Assembly: GCA_027486845.1 (NCBI GenBank)
Contig: JAIXOL010000077.1
Span: 40,172-104,171, forward strand
Direction of reading: 5' to 3'
DNA: 64,000 nt
Source of the DNA: Cytophagaceae bacterium
GTDB lineage: Bacteria > Bacteroidota > Bacteroidia > Cytophagales > Spirosomataceae
Shown here: positions 39,970-49,610 of the stretch, in pieces
How positions within the stretch are numbered: the stretch's first letter is position 1
How the letters are laid out: every line of letters begins with the position of its first letter
Position numbers and translations under genes: made by a program
Notes under the pieces: model-generated
What the model was told of the DNA's origin: nothing
What the model saw: only the letters and a program-made list of their open reading frames with translations
Database searches by the model: none

Positions 39970-42765
39970 TTATTTTGCTGCATATGCTCTTTCCACGATA
40001 TCGGCTTGCTCTTTTGCGTGTACTTTCGTGAAGCCTGTTGCTGGTGAAGCACTTGACTTACGAGCTATAACATTACCTAAACCAATTTGTGGAAATTCAC
40101 GCAATACGAACGACCAATAACCCATGTTTTCAGGTTCTTCTTGTACCCAAAGAATTTCTGGCTTTTTGTATTTACTTAGCTCTGTTTCAACTTGTGTTTT
40201 CGGGAATGGATGTAATTGCTCAACTCTCACGATAGCTACATCTGTACGGCCTTCTTTTTGTTGTTTTTCGAGTAAATCGTAGTAAACTTTTCCACTGCAA
40301 AGCAATACACGTTTTACCTTTTTAGGGTCGGCGTTTTTATCTCCAATAACTTCTTGGAAATGTGTTCCTTCGGCAAAATCGTTTATTGGTGAAACTGCTA
40401 ATGGGTGACGCAACATTGATTTTGGCGACAAGTGAATACATGGCTTACGGAAAGGCAATGCCAACTGACGACGCAACATGTGGAAAATATTGGCAGGTGT
40501 TGTACAAGTACAAACGTACATATTGTACTCAGCCGCCAATTGCAAGAAACGTTCAGGACGAGCATTTGAATGCTCGGGCCCTTGTCCTTCGTAGCCATGT
40601 GGTAATAAAAGTACCAAACCATTCATAGCATTCCATTTTGACTCAGAAGCTGCAATAAATTGGTCAATCATGGTTTGAGCTCCATTTACAAAATCACCGA
40701 ATTGGGCTTCCCAGATAACGAGTGCATCAGGGTTTGCCATGGCATAACCATATTCAAAACCCATTACACCATATTCAGCCAAAAGTGAGTTGTAAATCTC
40801 AAATTTGCCTTGTCCTTCGCCCAAATGAGCTAAGTTATTATAGTTTTGGTTGGTTTCTGAGTCATGTAACACTGCGTGGCGGTGTGTAAATGTACCACGT
40901 TGTACATCTTGACCTGTGAAACGAACAAATTTTCCTTCATTCAAAATCGAACCGTAAGCCATCAATTCACCGACCGACCAGTTGAATGGTTTTTCTTGAG
41001 CAAAAATTGCTTTTCTTTCTTCCAAAATCTTTTCGATTTGCTTCAAAGGTTTGAAACCTTCTGGCACATTCGATAATGCTTTTCCAATTTTTCCCATTAC
41101 TTCTTGCGAAATACCAGTTACTGGCGATTGCTCAAAATCTTCGGGTACTGAACGACGTAATTTCGCCCAAGCTTCTTCAAGTTTTGGTTTTTGATAAGGC
41201 AATTGTTTTTGTTTTACTTTCGCCAAAAGGTCTTGCAATTCACCCTCGAAACTTTTCTTCATTTCTTCGGCAAATTTTGTATCAGCTTCGCCACGAGTCA
41301 TTAACTCTTTTAAATAAATCTCACGTGGATTGGCATGTGCATCAATGGTTTTATACATTGTTGGCTGAGTCATGCGTGGTTCGTCTGATTCGTTATGACC
41401 GTATTTACGGTAACAAACCATATCAACGAATACATCACGATTGAATTCTTGGCGGAACTCAACTGCCAATTTCATAGCATAAACTACTGCTTCGGGGTCA
41501 TCGCCGTTGACGTGGAAAATTGGTGCGTCAATAATTTTGGCAATGTCTGAGCAGTAAATAGATGATCGAGCATCATCAAAATCGGTTGTAAAACCAACTT
41601 GGTTATTGATTACAAAGTGAAGCGTACCACCTGTATAATAGGCAGGAAGATTCGACATTTGGGTAACTTCATACACGATACCTTGACCAGCTACTGCCGC
41701 ATCACCATGAATCAAGATTGGCAATACTTTGTCGTAAATATCGTCACGGTCATTTGGTTTTACAATAGCTTTCTCGAAATGAGCATCGGCTCTTGCACGC
41801 ACATAACCAACTACTACTGGATTTACGGCTTCTAGATGTGAAGGGTTTGGCATTAATTTCAAGCTTACTCGCTTACCTTCTGGCGTTTCTACTTGGCTTG
41901 TATAACCCATGTGGTATTTCACGTCGCCATCGCTGTATGATTCTAACTGTACGTTTTCTTCAAATTCATTAAATACTTGCTCATAAGGTTTTTGCAAGAT
42001 ATTTGTCAACACGTTCAATCGTCCACGGTGTGCCATTCCGATTACAACTTCTTCAACACCAAGCTCTGCTCCACGGTTTATTGCAATATCAAGGGCAGGA
42101 ATTGTTGATTCTCCACCTTCGAGCGAGAAACGTTTTTTTCCTAAGAATTTTGTATGAATGAAGTTTTCGAAGTTTACTGCTTCGTTCAATTTCTCGAAAA
42201 TGCGAAGTTTTTGGTCACGACTTGGGTCGAAATACAAATATTCGTTTTCTATTTTCTTGCGTAACCAGTTTTTTGCTTTTCTATCTCTAATATAAAGGTA
42301 TTCAAAACCGATTTTGCCCAGATATACTTTCTTTAAAGCATCTACAATTTTGCGTAAGGTTGCGGCTTCTCCAAATAATTCAACTCCTGCTTCAAAAACT
42401 GTATCTAAATCTGCGTCTGATAATTTAAAATCGGCTAATTCGAGCATTGGTTGACGATCTTTTCGGCTACCAAGTGGATTTGTTTTTGAAAGTAAATGTC
42501 CACGTGAACGATAGCCACGAATCAAATGCACTACTTCCATCTCCTTACGAGTGTGGTCGGCACTAACAGATGTTGATTTTGTGGCCGTTGGGCTTGAATG
42601 AACGCCTGCCGAAGCACCGTTAGCGTTAAATGTTTGATTGAATTCAAAACCTTTGAAGAAATTCTGCCAGCTTTCATCAACAGAAGTTGGATTTTCTTTG
42701 TATTGTTGGTAAAGTGCGTCCAATGCGGCTACGTCGGCATTGGCAATGTATGAAAATTGATCCAT
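39970..42765 (-). CDS. sucA: 2-oxoglutarate dehydrogenase E1 component
   Basis: A 931-residue thiamine-diphosphate enzyme that decarboxylates 2-oxoglutarate and loads succinyl on the E2 lipoyl arms. N-terminal YIANADVAALDALYQQYKENP; HLIRGYRSRGHLLSKTNPLG; active-site AHRGRLNVLTNILQKPYEQ; ThDP-binding HGDAAVAGQGIVYE through to FVINNQVGFTT; C-terminal GAQTMIDQFIAASESKW and LLLPHGYEGQGPEHSNARPE. Length matches E. coli SucA (933). First gene of the suc cluster. Confidence 0.95.
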   Translation of the reverse strand: MDQFSYIANADVAALDALYQQYKENPTSVDESWQNFFKGFEFNQTFNANGASAGVHSSPTATKSTSVSADHTRKEMEVVHLIRGYRSRGHLLSKTNPLGSRKDRQPMLELADFKLSDADLDTVFEAGVELFGEAATLRKIVDALKKVYLGKIGFEYLYIRDRKAKNWLRKKIENEYLYFDPSRDQKLRIFEKLNEAVNFENFIHTKFLGKKRFSLEGGESTIPALDIAINRGAELGVEEVVIGMAHRGRLNVLTNILQKPYEQVFNEFEENVQLESYSDGDVKYHMGYTSQVETPEGKRVSLKLMPNPSHLEAVNPVVVGYVRARADAHFEKAIVKPNDRDDIYDKVLPILIHGDAAVAGQGIVYEVTQMSNLPAYYTGGTLHFVINNQVGFTTDFDDARSSIYCSDIAKIIDAPIFHVNGDDPEAVVYAMKLAVEFRQEFNRDVFVDMVCYRKYGHNESDEPRMTQPTMYKTIDAHANPREIYLKELMTRGEADTKFAEEMKKSFEGELQDLLAKVKQKQLPYQKPKLEEAWAKLRRSVPEDFEQSPVTGISQEVMGKIGKALSNVPEGFKPLKQIEKILEERKAIFAQEKPFNWSVGELMAYGSILNEGKFVRFTGQDVQRGTFTHRHAVLHDSETNQNYNNLAHLGEGQGKFEIYNSLLAEYGVMGFEYGYAMANPDALVIWEAQFGDFVNGAQTMIDQFIAASESKWNAMNGLVLLLPHGYEGQGPEHSNARPERFLQLAAEYNMYVCTCTTPANIFHMLRRQLALPFRKPCIHLSPKSMLRHPLAVSPINDFAEGTHFQEVIGDKNADPKKVKRVLLCSGKVYYDLLEKQQKEGRTDVAIVRVEQLHPFPKTQVETELSKYKKPEILWVQEEPENMGYWSFVLREFPQIGLGNVIARKSSASPATGFTKVHAKEQADIVERAYAAK

Positions 42766-42810
42766 TGAACTATGGTATATGTCGGAAATGAGTAAACTTT
42801 ATAATCTGTG

Positions 42811-42818
42811 CAAAGTTA
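42811..42818 (-). promoter_or_regulatory. Candidate minus-7 box of the suc operon
   Basis: On the minus strand TAACTTTG, a perfect TAnnTTTG match, 46 nt before the sucA ATG. I do not see a clear TTTG partner at the expected distance upstream. Confidence 0.4.
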
Positions 42819-42870
42819 CGGTACGTATTCTATAAACTACACATTTTTTTTGCAAAATTCAAATATAGAA

Positions 42871-42905
42871 GATAATGATTAATGTTTAAGGCTTGATGAT
42901 TAATG
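42871..42905. repeat. Heptamer-periodic tract, locus 6
   Basis: Five 7-mers (GATAATG, ATTAATG, TTTAAGG, CTTGATG, ATTAATG) upstream of sucA and downstream of the PorP/SprF-like gene. The nearby 42938-42951 stretch (CATTAGA, AATTAAT) may be a short opposing arm. Confidence 0.5.
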
Positions 42906-42947
42906 TAAAATCCTGTTTTTTTAAACGCAAAATTCAGACATTAGAAA

Positions 42948-43844
42948 TTAATAATATTTCAGTCGATTCGTGCTTCGTTCACTACCAAGGCCTTCATATC
43001 GAAAATAGATTTGTAAAATACCGTTTTGTCTGAAATTACTTGTAGAATTTGGGGTTTGAAAGGTGGGTGGTTTTGAGTCGTAAGAGGCTCCCAAACGAAT
43101 GGCATCAGAAACTTGAAACTCAGCCATTGGAATAAGTTTATTTACCCTTATTTTGTTTACTTCTTGCGAACGATAAGATACACCTAAACCAAATTTTCGG
43201 CCAAACCACGCTTTGCCATTAAGATGAAAACCATTGCCTTCTGTCTTATTGGTTTCAATCAATGCACTGATATTAAACATTGTACCGTCGTACTCACCCA
43301 ATGAAAAACCCAGCATTGTATAAAATGGTTTTTTGCTATTAAATAAACCTTCGTCTTTGATAAATGCTACAGGTTTTGATAAACCAACGTAAAATCGCTC
43401 AGCATTAAGTAAGCCACCTAAACCTGCATAAGGATACATTTGCTTTAGGCCAAGACCTGCCAAAATCGTAGGCTGATAAATAAACCCAACATCAGCCCCG
43501 AGTGCTACTGAAAACAAATCACCGATTTGTTTGCGATAAGCATAAGATACTTTTACACCCGAATTATTGAAACCTGTACTATTGCTATTAAAAGCTTGAA
43601 GTCCTAAACCGCCTCGCCCTTGCTGAATTACGCCATCGGTTGAAAATAATTGATAGATTTGTTGTGGGCGAAGTGTGCCATTAAACTGATTTCCGAGCAT
43701 GGCATTCATACTAAACGATTCTCTTGCACCGGCAAAAGCAGGGTTGATTGCTAGAAAATTGAATTGAAATTGGTCTTCCAAAATCGTTTGGGCATTTGCT
43801 AACGATGAAAATGCGATTAAGGCAGCAAGAAAATATTTTTTCAT
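42948..43844 (-). CDS. PorP/SprF-family type IX secretion-associated outer-membrane protein
   Basis: A 298-residue barrel protein with signal peptide (cleavage after Ser-Leu-Ala-Asn-Ala-Gln). DQFQFNFLAINPAFAGARES at about 23-42 is the family signature, and RGGLGLQAFNSNSTGFNNSG and a final FQVSDAIRLGASYDS segment follow. PorP/SprF proteins help deliver or anchor T9SS cargo such as adhesins. The usual partner, a giant SprB-like adhesin gene, is not adjacent. Confidence 0.85.
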   Translation of the reverse strand: MKKYFLAALIAFSSLANAQTILEDQFQFNFLAINPAFAGARESFSMNAMLGNQFNGTLRPQQIYQLFSTDGVIQQGRGGLGLQAFNSNSTGFNNSGVKVSYAYRKQIGDLFSVALGADVGFIYQPTILAGLGLKQMYPYAGLGGLLNAERFYVGLSKPVAFIKDEGLFNSKKPFYTMLGFSLGEYDGTMFNISALIETNKTEGNGFHLNGKAWFGRKFGLGVSYRSQEVNKIRVNKLIPMAEFQVSDAIRLGASYDSKPPTFQTPNSTSNFRQNGILQIYFRYEGLGSERSTNRLKYY

Positions 43845-44256
43845 GTGGTGATAATTTTTCTTTTTAGAACAACAAAAATACGACCAAAAGAATTAGAATG
43901 AAATTAAAAAAATCCCCCATCGAATTAAGCAACTTTTATTGAAATAATATGAGTTAGGCTTTATTTGAATAAATAGTAGCTTAAAAGCATATATTTGACA
44001 CTAAATAGAATAATTGCGAGTAGTGAATAATGGCTTATTTCGATTTTGGCTCAACAGAACACAACTGCTTTTCGTTGAAAGTTTACTAAATTTGATATGA
44101 ATTAGTGTTCTGATAAGTTAGGTTGCCAGCAACGAAAAAAATAGATTCTAATGGATTTTGTAGGAACGTCCAATTTGGTCGTTCCTATGGTCAAAATTTA
44201 ACTATCAAAAATTGAATTCACATTGTTAAGAAAATTTGCTTTTAAACTTTATTTTA
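43845..44256. other. 412-bp divergent intergenic region with one palindrome
   Basis: An AT-rich spacer between the PorP/SprF-like gene and a divergent secreted-protein gene. No ORF is visible. A palindrome at 44161-44187 is the only structure I see. Confidence 0.5.
44161..44187. repeat. Palindrome TAGGAACG...CGTTCCTA
   Basis: Perfect 8-bp arms at 44161-44168 and 44180-44187 with an 11-nt loop. Flanking ATTTTG / CAAAAT near 44154 and 44192 extend the pairing imperfectly. It lies about 70 nt before a start codon, so it could be a regulatory site or a dispersed palindromic repeat. Confidence 0.5.
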
Positions 44257-46494
44257 ATGAGAAAAAACTTTGCTATTCTATTGCTGTTTGTTGCTTTTTT
44301 CGATGTCAATGCTCAGTTCCGAAAGCTAATTTTGCGTCCACGGCATGGGCAGATTATTGGTCAATGGCAAGCGACCAGTCAGCCACTTAGGGCTTGGCTC
44401 GATGGTGATAAATTGTTTGTGATTCAAGGCGAAATGGATAGTTTTGTTGTACGTGGTGCAAATATGCTTTCACGAAATGATGTTGTGACAAATTATAAAA
44501 ACTATGTTAAATATTTTGCCGAACCAACTGCCAACGGTGGGCTGGAAATGCCTAAAAGTTTTGTAATTCCACAGTTTTGTATGCAGCAAAAAACTGCTGA
44601 TGGAACGCCTGTAATTTTGTGCGGACAAAAAGCTATTGATGCTACAAACTCCAAAAAATCAACAACTTTGCCAAAGGAGACATCTGCCACAATTCCGCAA
44701 GAAAAACCTACAACTTTACCGCAAACACAGCCTCCTTTATTGTCGAAAACTCGATTAGGAAAAAGTATTGACATGAATTTTTCTGGTTTCCCTAAAGTGA
44801 CAGATGGTTTTAATTATCTACGTGCTGATGGTTCGATACGTGAAGTGCTTTCAAAACTTAAAATTGAAAATGGGAAATTAAGTGACGAATTATGGAGTAG
44901 GCCGTTTATGAATGATAAGAACTACGAAAAAGGTTTTTACATTGGTTTGGGCGAAAAATCAAATACAGCTGCTTTACAAAATTTAGATATTTCGGAAATG
45001 GCTGGTTTTGACCTTAGTGTGATAGAAGTTTATACTGAAAAAGGTAAATATTGGAATACTCGAAATTGGCTTCAACAATACATTACAGTACCTGGCAAAC
45101 GCATGACAACCGATACGGTCAGTAATGTTATTTATTTCTGGAATCCTGCCCAATATGTGAGCGAAAGTATTTTACCCGATTTTTATGATTCTTTTCCTAC
45201 ATTTACCTTGCCAAAAGGTAAAATAGTGAAGTTTTCGTATTTATCTGCAACAGATATTGATGGTGAAAAATCCATGAAACGGGGTGTGACCTATGTGCAT
45301 AATGCTCCAAATTCAGCTCGACGAGCATGGATGGATTATGATAATTGGCTATATGAATCGGGTTGCCCAAAGGCTTATACAACTACCGAAGAAGTTGTAA
45401 ACCAATGGTTAGATAGGGTAGATGTAAATGTTTTACTTAAAAATTTTGCCGAAGTAGTAAGTCCAAATAAAAAAACGGGTTATTTGAGTCTTAATTTTGA
45501 ACCGATTGGTGTTTGGAATAGTAGTAAGAATATGGGAAAAATCGGCATTGCCCTAGAAGAACTTAAACACCAAAATTTTGAGGGCGAATTTGCGATTTGG
45601 AGTTTAAATCCGAAAGGTGTGAGCCGTGCAAAATTTGAAGGCGAAAGAGACACTCAAGGAATGACAAATGTACTAAAATGGCAAGGAAGTGGCTTTGAAG
45701 CATATAATCGTGTGTTTCCAGCATTGCCAACACGAAATGTTTGGAATTCGGTGCGTGATGCTGTAACGGTGTCACAGATTGGTAATTATTGCAATGATTT
45801 GCGGAATGTGGGTACTATTTATCATTTAATGACCGAAGGTTTAATATCAAAAAAAATAGAACCAACTAAAAAAGCTTTGGCCAATATTTGGCACGAAGTG
45901 GAAGCTTTGGATTGGCAACTGGGCGAGCAAACTCACCGTACATCTAAGGGTGAGGTTTTTAGAATCAAAACTAAACCAATTGTGCCGCCCGATTTGATGC
46001 AAAGTTGGGGTGTTTGGAGTATGTGGCTTGATGGTATTGACCTATGGAGCGACCCAAACACTAAAGTAGATAATCCCGACTTATGGGGAAGCAAAGCAAT
46101 GGAACTTGATACTGAAAAATACCGTGAAAATCGCTTTGGGGATAAACTTTCGAGTTACCCATTTCAATCGCAAAAAAATATTGATTGGCTCATGGCAGGC
46201 GTGTGGGCAATGAGCGTAAACAAAGATATTATCGAAGCAAATACGCCAATAGAATATCCTGATGTAATTTTACCTGATGGTCGTCGAGTATCGGGTGATA
46301 ATAAATTGCCAACTGAAGCATTTATCAAAGGTTTTCCTTTAGTAATCAAAAAACGTGATGATAATAGTAAGGATATTCTTTATACGGCGTATTGGGGGCA
46401 TAATCCAGCTAATAAAGCAGTAAAAATTGTGGTTGATGGACAAGAAATCATTATCAGAGGACAGTACACGAGCGTAGTGAGAGTGAAGTTGTGA
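44257..46494 (+). CDS. Large secreted protein of unknown function
   Basis: The ATG at 44257 (MRKNFAILLLFVAFFDVNAQ) gives a clean signal peptide; a TTG seven codons earlier is less likely. The 745-residue product has a Thr/Lys/Pro-rich segment near 130-165, then a long globular region rich in Trp, Tyr and Asp (DYDNWLYESGCPKAYTT, SWGVWSMWLDGIDLWSDPN) and a final beta-rich domain (VVDGQEIIIRGQYTSVVRVKL). The aromatic-rich composition is that of polysaccharide-binding or glycosidase-like proteins, but I recognise no family. No T9SS domain. Monocistronic. Confidence 0.7.
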   Translation: MRKNFAILLLFVAFFDVNAQFRKLILRPRHGQIIGQWQATSQPLRAWLDGDKLFVIQGEMDSFVVRGANMLSRNDVVTNYKNYVKYFAEPTANGGLEMPKSFVIPQFCMQQKTADGTPVILCGQKAIDATNSKKSTTLPKETSATIPQEKPTTLPQTQPPLLSKTRLGKSIDMNFSGFPKVTDGFNYLRADGSIREVLSKLKIENGKLSDELWSRPFMNDKNYEKGFYIGLGEKSNTAALQNLDISEMAGFDLSVIEVYTEKGKYWNTRNWLQQYITVPGKRMTTDTVSNVIYFWNPAQYVSESILPDFYDSFPTFTLPKGKIVKFSYLSATDIDGEKSMKRGVTYVHNAPNSARRAWMDYDNWLYESGCPKAYTTTEEVVNQWLDRVDVNVLLKNFAEVVSPNKKTGYLSLNFEPIGVWNSSKNMGKIGIALEELKHQNFEGEFAIWSLNPKGVSRAKFEGERDTQGMTNVLKWQGSGFEAYNRVFPALPTRNVWNSVRDAVTVSQIGNYCNDLRNVGTIYHLMTEGLISKKIEPTKKALANIWHEVEALDWQLGEQTHRTSKGEVFRIKTKPIVPPDLMQSWGVWSMWLDGIDLWSDPNTKVDNPDLWGSKAMELDTEKYRENRFGDKLSSYPFQSQKNIDWLMAGVWAMSVNKDIIEANTPIEYPDVILPDGRRVSGDNKLPTEAFIKGFPLVIKKRDDNSKDILYTAYWGHNPANKAVKIVVDGQEIIIRGQYTSVVRVKL

Positions 46495-46527
46495 ATCGCT
46501 ATTTGCGTTTTTATCTTCAGAAAGTTT

Positions 46528-46565
46528 TTTGGTACAAGTACTGCTTCATTCAGACTTGTACCAAA
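46528..46565. terminator. Inverted repeat between convergent genes
   Basis: TTTGGTACAAGT at 46528-46539 pairs with ACTTGTACCAAA at 46554-46565. It is a plausible transcript-end structure, though only short T-tracts flank it. Confidence 0.65.
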
Positions 46566-46585
46566 TATAATTTTTATGACATTTC

Positions 46586-47131
46586 TTACTGAAAGCTATC
46601 AATCACTCTTTTTACCCCCACAAAATGAGCTGAATAATAAGGGTCATTGAGATAGCTAATTGTTACACCTTTACTCGTTGCCGAATGGATAAACTTCAAA
46701 CCATTAGCGTTTGACTCAAGCACAATTCCGATGTGAGAAATACCACTTTTAGTGCTTTTCCCTCTTCTGAAAAAAATCAAATCACCAGCAAGAGCTTCTT
46801 TAGTTTCAATGTCATAGCCCAACTTATACATTTCGGTACAACAAGCCCCCAACTTCATTCCAAATTTCTTGAAAACATAGCCTACAAAACCCGAACAGTC
46901 GAAGCCTTTGGCTGCTTTTCCTCCACTTTTATAGCGTATTCCGATAAATTTTTTGGCATATCGCTGAATGTCGTTGGTTAACTTTAGGTAAGATGATATC
47001 TCGGTAGGTTCTTCGTTAGCATATACTGATGCGTTTTCGGTAGAAAAATTACCGACAAAACTGGCTTTACAAATCAAATTAGTCAACGAAAAGATGACCA
47101 ATAACAAACCAACAAAATACTTTTTTTGCAT
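46586..47131 (-). CDS. NlpC/P60-family cell-wall peptidase
   Basis: A 181-residue exported cysteine peptidase. Signal peptide (about 1-22), then an NlpC/P60 domain: GIRYKSGGKAAKGFDCSGFV with catalytic Cys79, a conserved AGDLIFF, SHIGIVLE with His133, and FIHSATSKGV with His149. Such enzymes cut peptidoglycan stem peptides. An odd Cys-Cys pair (97-98) follows the catalytic helix. Monocistronic. Confidence 0.88.
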   Translation of the reverse strand: MQKKYFVGLLLVIFSLTNLICKASFVGNFSTENASVYANEEPTEISSYLKLTNDIQRYAKKFIGIRYKSGGKAAKGFDCSGFVGYVFKKFGMKLGACCTEMYKLGYDIETKEALAGDLIFFRRGKSTKSGISHIGIVLESNANGLKFIHSATSKGVTISYLNDPYYSAHFVGVKRVIDSFQ

Positions 47132-47353
47132 ACATAATTATTTTTGGTTCAATTGCAAAATTAAATAAATGCAAATTAAATTCAACTTAAAATATTGGTA
47201 AGTAGTAGTTTAGTTAAATTACGTATTGGAATAGTTTAATTTATAATACAAATAGCGTATATTTTAATAAGATTTTGGCGTAGATTATACGGTATTAGCA
47301 CAAGATTTTCTTAATTTCGTGCTTGAAACAAATGCGGCGACTCGTTGAAAGGA

Positions 47354-48256
47354 ATGGTAAAAATTTTTGTTTTTTGTTTTAACTTTCTGTTCTTACAGAA
47401 GGATACTTCTTCCGTTACCCATAAAGAATACCTTAGCGTAATCAATGGATATAAGCAATTATTGGTCGATATTCGTGAATATAAACTTTCGCCACATCAA
47501 GCCCGTGAAAAATTTCAGGAAATGATGTTTATCATGAAAGAAGCTTACCCTAGTGCACGCTATGACTCTGCACAGGTACAACTTTGCTTTCCACTAATGG
47601 GTTTTGACTTTCGTGCGGTTGGTGGTAATGGAAGCGGCTATATTCCTCGTGGTTATGATTTATTTGATCAAGCCAAGAAGGGCAGTCATCCCGCTCATGA
47701 TATTTTCATGAAAGATAAAAATCAAGACAGCCGAGACGACCGTACTGGCGATTATGTGCCGGTACTATCAACAACTGACGGAATAGTTATTGCCATAGAA
47801 AATGGATGGCAGACTGGTAGTGAGTACCGAGGAGGAAATTATATTTGGATTTATGATATTACTAATGGTGGACTTTGGTATTATGCCCATCAAAGAGAAA
47901 TCTACGTAAAAACTGGGCAAATAGTACGAGCTGGGCAGAAAATAGCACTCGTCGGCCGAACTGGATTTAATGCTGCCATGCCTCGATCTGATACGCACCT
48001 TCACATGACTTTCTTGAGGATTGACGATGATGGAAATCCATTTCCAGTAAATACCTTTGGCTGGCTCAAACAAGCAACTACTTTGCTAGACCCACGAATT
48101 GCGATTGATTTAGAACCAATTGCAACGGCAAGAAAAGTAGAAATTCAGAAAATTGTTAAATCTATACCTGCCATAAAAGAGCCAAAAATAGCTTTTAAAC
48201 ATATCAAACCAATAACTGGTGATGAACCAGTAAAATCTCGTCGTCGTCTTCGATAA
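47354..48256 (+). CDS. M23-family metallopeptidase
   Basis: The ATG at 47354 has GAAAGGA just upstream; a TTG three codons earlier is an alternative. The 300-residue product has a hydrophobic N-terminus, then a helical region, then a LytM/M23 domain with Zn ligands in GSHPAHDIF (His112, Asp116) and THLHMTF (His215, His217), with WYYAHQ between them. ALVGRTGFNAAMPRSD is the usual strand before the HxH. It should cleave peptidoglycan cross-links in the envelope. The C-terminal tail is basic and may be flexible. Confidence 0.85.
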   Translation: MVKIFVFCFNFLFLQKDTSSVTHKEYLSVINGYKQLLVDIREYKLSPHQAREKFQEMMFIMKEAYPSARYDSAQVQLCFPLMGFDFRAVGGNGSGYIPRGYDLFDQAKKGSHPAHDIFMKDKNQDSRDDRTGDYVPVLSTTDGIVIAIENGWQTGSEYRGGNYIWIYDITNGGLWYYAHQREIYVKTGQIVRAGQKIALVGRTGFNAAMPRSDTHLHMTFLRIDDDGNPFPVNTFGWLKQATTLLDPRIAIDLEPIATARKVEIQKIVKSIPAIKEPKIAFKHIKPITGDEPVKSRRRLR

Positions 48257-48424
48257 TAAAGTTTTATATTCAAAAGACACAGTGTTGCAAAGGTTCAGAT
48301 ATGACCGTCGATAGGTACAAAATGCTGAAAATGAGGCAATTAAGTATTTGAATTTTCGCAAACCATTTTTGGTTATGTATATATTTACTCAAAGAATAAA
48401 AAAACCATATACTAGGCAATAAAA

Positions 48425-49489
48425 TTGAAAACAATTATTAAAGGAACAGGCAGTCACTTGCCCGAACGAATCATAGAAAATTCTTATTTTTTGGATAGAA
48501 AATTCATGGACGATAATGGGGTAGTGAATCCGAAACCTGTAGAAGAAATTATCGGAAAATTGGAAGCAATAACAGGTATAAAATCAAGAAGGTATATTCC
48601 TGAAAAATGCGATTCTATACCTCTGATGGTCGAAGCTTCAAAAAATGCTATTGCTGATGCACGAATTGATAAAAATCATATTGATGGTATAATTGTAGCA
48701 CATAATGCGGGAAATATGCTCGAAGGAATGAAAGGTTTTCATACAGTGCCAAATATGGCAGCCTTGCTCAAAAATAAATTGGGAATCAGTAATCACGAAT
48801 GTTTTGCTTACGATTTGCTTTTTGGTTGTCCAGGGTGGTTGCAGGGAATTATTCAAGCCCATCAGGCAATTCAAATGGGTGATGCTACCAATGTTTTGGT
48901 AGTAGGAATTGAGGTAGCCTCACGCCTGCTTGATCCGCATGATTTAGACTCGATGATTTTGGCTGATGGATGCGGTGCAGCAATTATTTCTTCTTCTGAT
49001 TCTGTCGAAACTGGAATTATTTCTTATGCCACCTACTCACACGCCCAAGAAGATATTGCGTGCATTTATTTGGGTGGTTCATATAATAAAGAACTGCAAA
49101 ATCCAACTTTGTTTAAGATGAATGGAAAAGATGTATATAAATATGCCACAGTTTGGGTGCCAAAAATTATCAAAAAAGCACTCGATAAGGCAGGTTTAGA
49201 TGCATCTGATGTCGATATGTTTTTGTTTCATCAAGCCAACGGCAAGATGCTACACGCATTTGCAAATAATTTAGCTCAAATGTATAACATCGAAGGTTTA
49301 TCTTTTGAAGGAAAAATTCCAACAACCATTGAATTTACGGGTAATACTTCAGTGGCAACCGTACCAACAATGCTTGATTTGATTCGGAAAGGAGATTTAG
49401 AAAACTATAATATCAAGGCAGGTATGAAAGTTGTAATGGCATCAGTTGGAGCGGGAATGCACTGTAATGCAATCGTTTATCAGTTTTAA
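48425..49489 (+). CDS. KAS III-like thiolase-fold enzyme, TTG start
   Basis: A 354-residue beta-ketoacyl-ACP synthase III-like enzyme. Catalytic triad Cys135 (LLFGCPGWLQ), His269 (LFHQANGKM) and Asn307 (FTGNTSVATV), with the glycine-rich ADGCGAAIISS. The frame has no ATG before its conserved N-terminus and an in-frame TAG lies four codons upstream, so TTG at 48425 is the start. Divergent from the second KAS III in this window. May act on a secondary acyl chain (flexirubin-like or polyketide-type) or be a FabH paralogue; no ACP is adjacent. Confidence 0.8.
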   Translation: MKTIIKGTGSHLPERIIENSYFLDRKFMDDNGVVNPKPVEEIIGKLEAITGIKSRRYIPEKCDSIPLMVEASKNAIADARIDKNHIDGIIVAHNAGNMLEGMKGFHTVPNMAALLKNKLGISNHECFAYDLLFGCPGWLQGIIQAHQAIQMGDATNVLVVGIEVASRLLDPHDLDSMILADGCGAAIISSSDSVETGIISYATYSHAQEDIACIYLGGSYNKELQNPTLFKMNGKDVYKYATVWVPKIIKKALDKAGLDASDVDMFLFHQANGKMLHAFANNLAQMYNIEGLSFEGKIPTTIEFTGNTSVATVPTMLDLIRKGDLENYNIKAGMKVVMASVGAGMHCNAIVYQF

Positions 49490-49497
49490 ACTCTTGG

Positions 49498-49515
49498 GCG
49501 AAGTTTAGACTTCGC
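49498..49515. repeat. Short palindrome GCGAAGT...ACTTCGC
   Basis: 7-bp arms at 49498-49504 and 49509-49515, followed by TTTA, at the 3-prime end of the KAS III-like gene. Outer arm and trailer match the palindrome at 5159-5175. A second small hairpin (GACAGC ... GCTGTC) lies 20 nt downstream. Confidence 0.45.
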
Positions 49516-49557
49516 TTTAAAATATTATGACAGCATGCCGAGCTGTCGTCTATAAAC

Positions 49558-49594
49558 AAAAACGGCACGAATGTTTTCTTTTCGTGCCGTTTTT
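49558..49594. terminator. Bidirectional rho-independent terminator
   Basis: AAAAACGGCACGA at 49558-49570 pairs with TCGTGCCGTTTTT at 49582-49594, between convergent genes, with U-tracts on both strands. Confidence 0.92.
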
Positions 49595-49610
49595 GCTATT
49601 TTTGAGTAAT

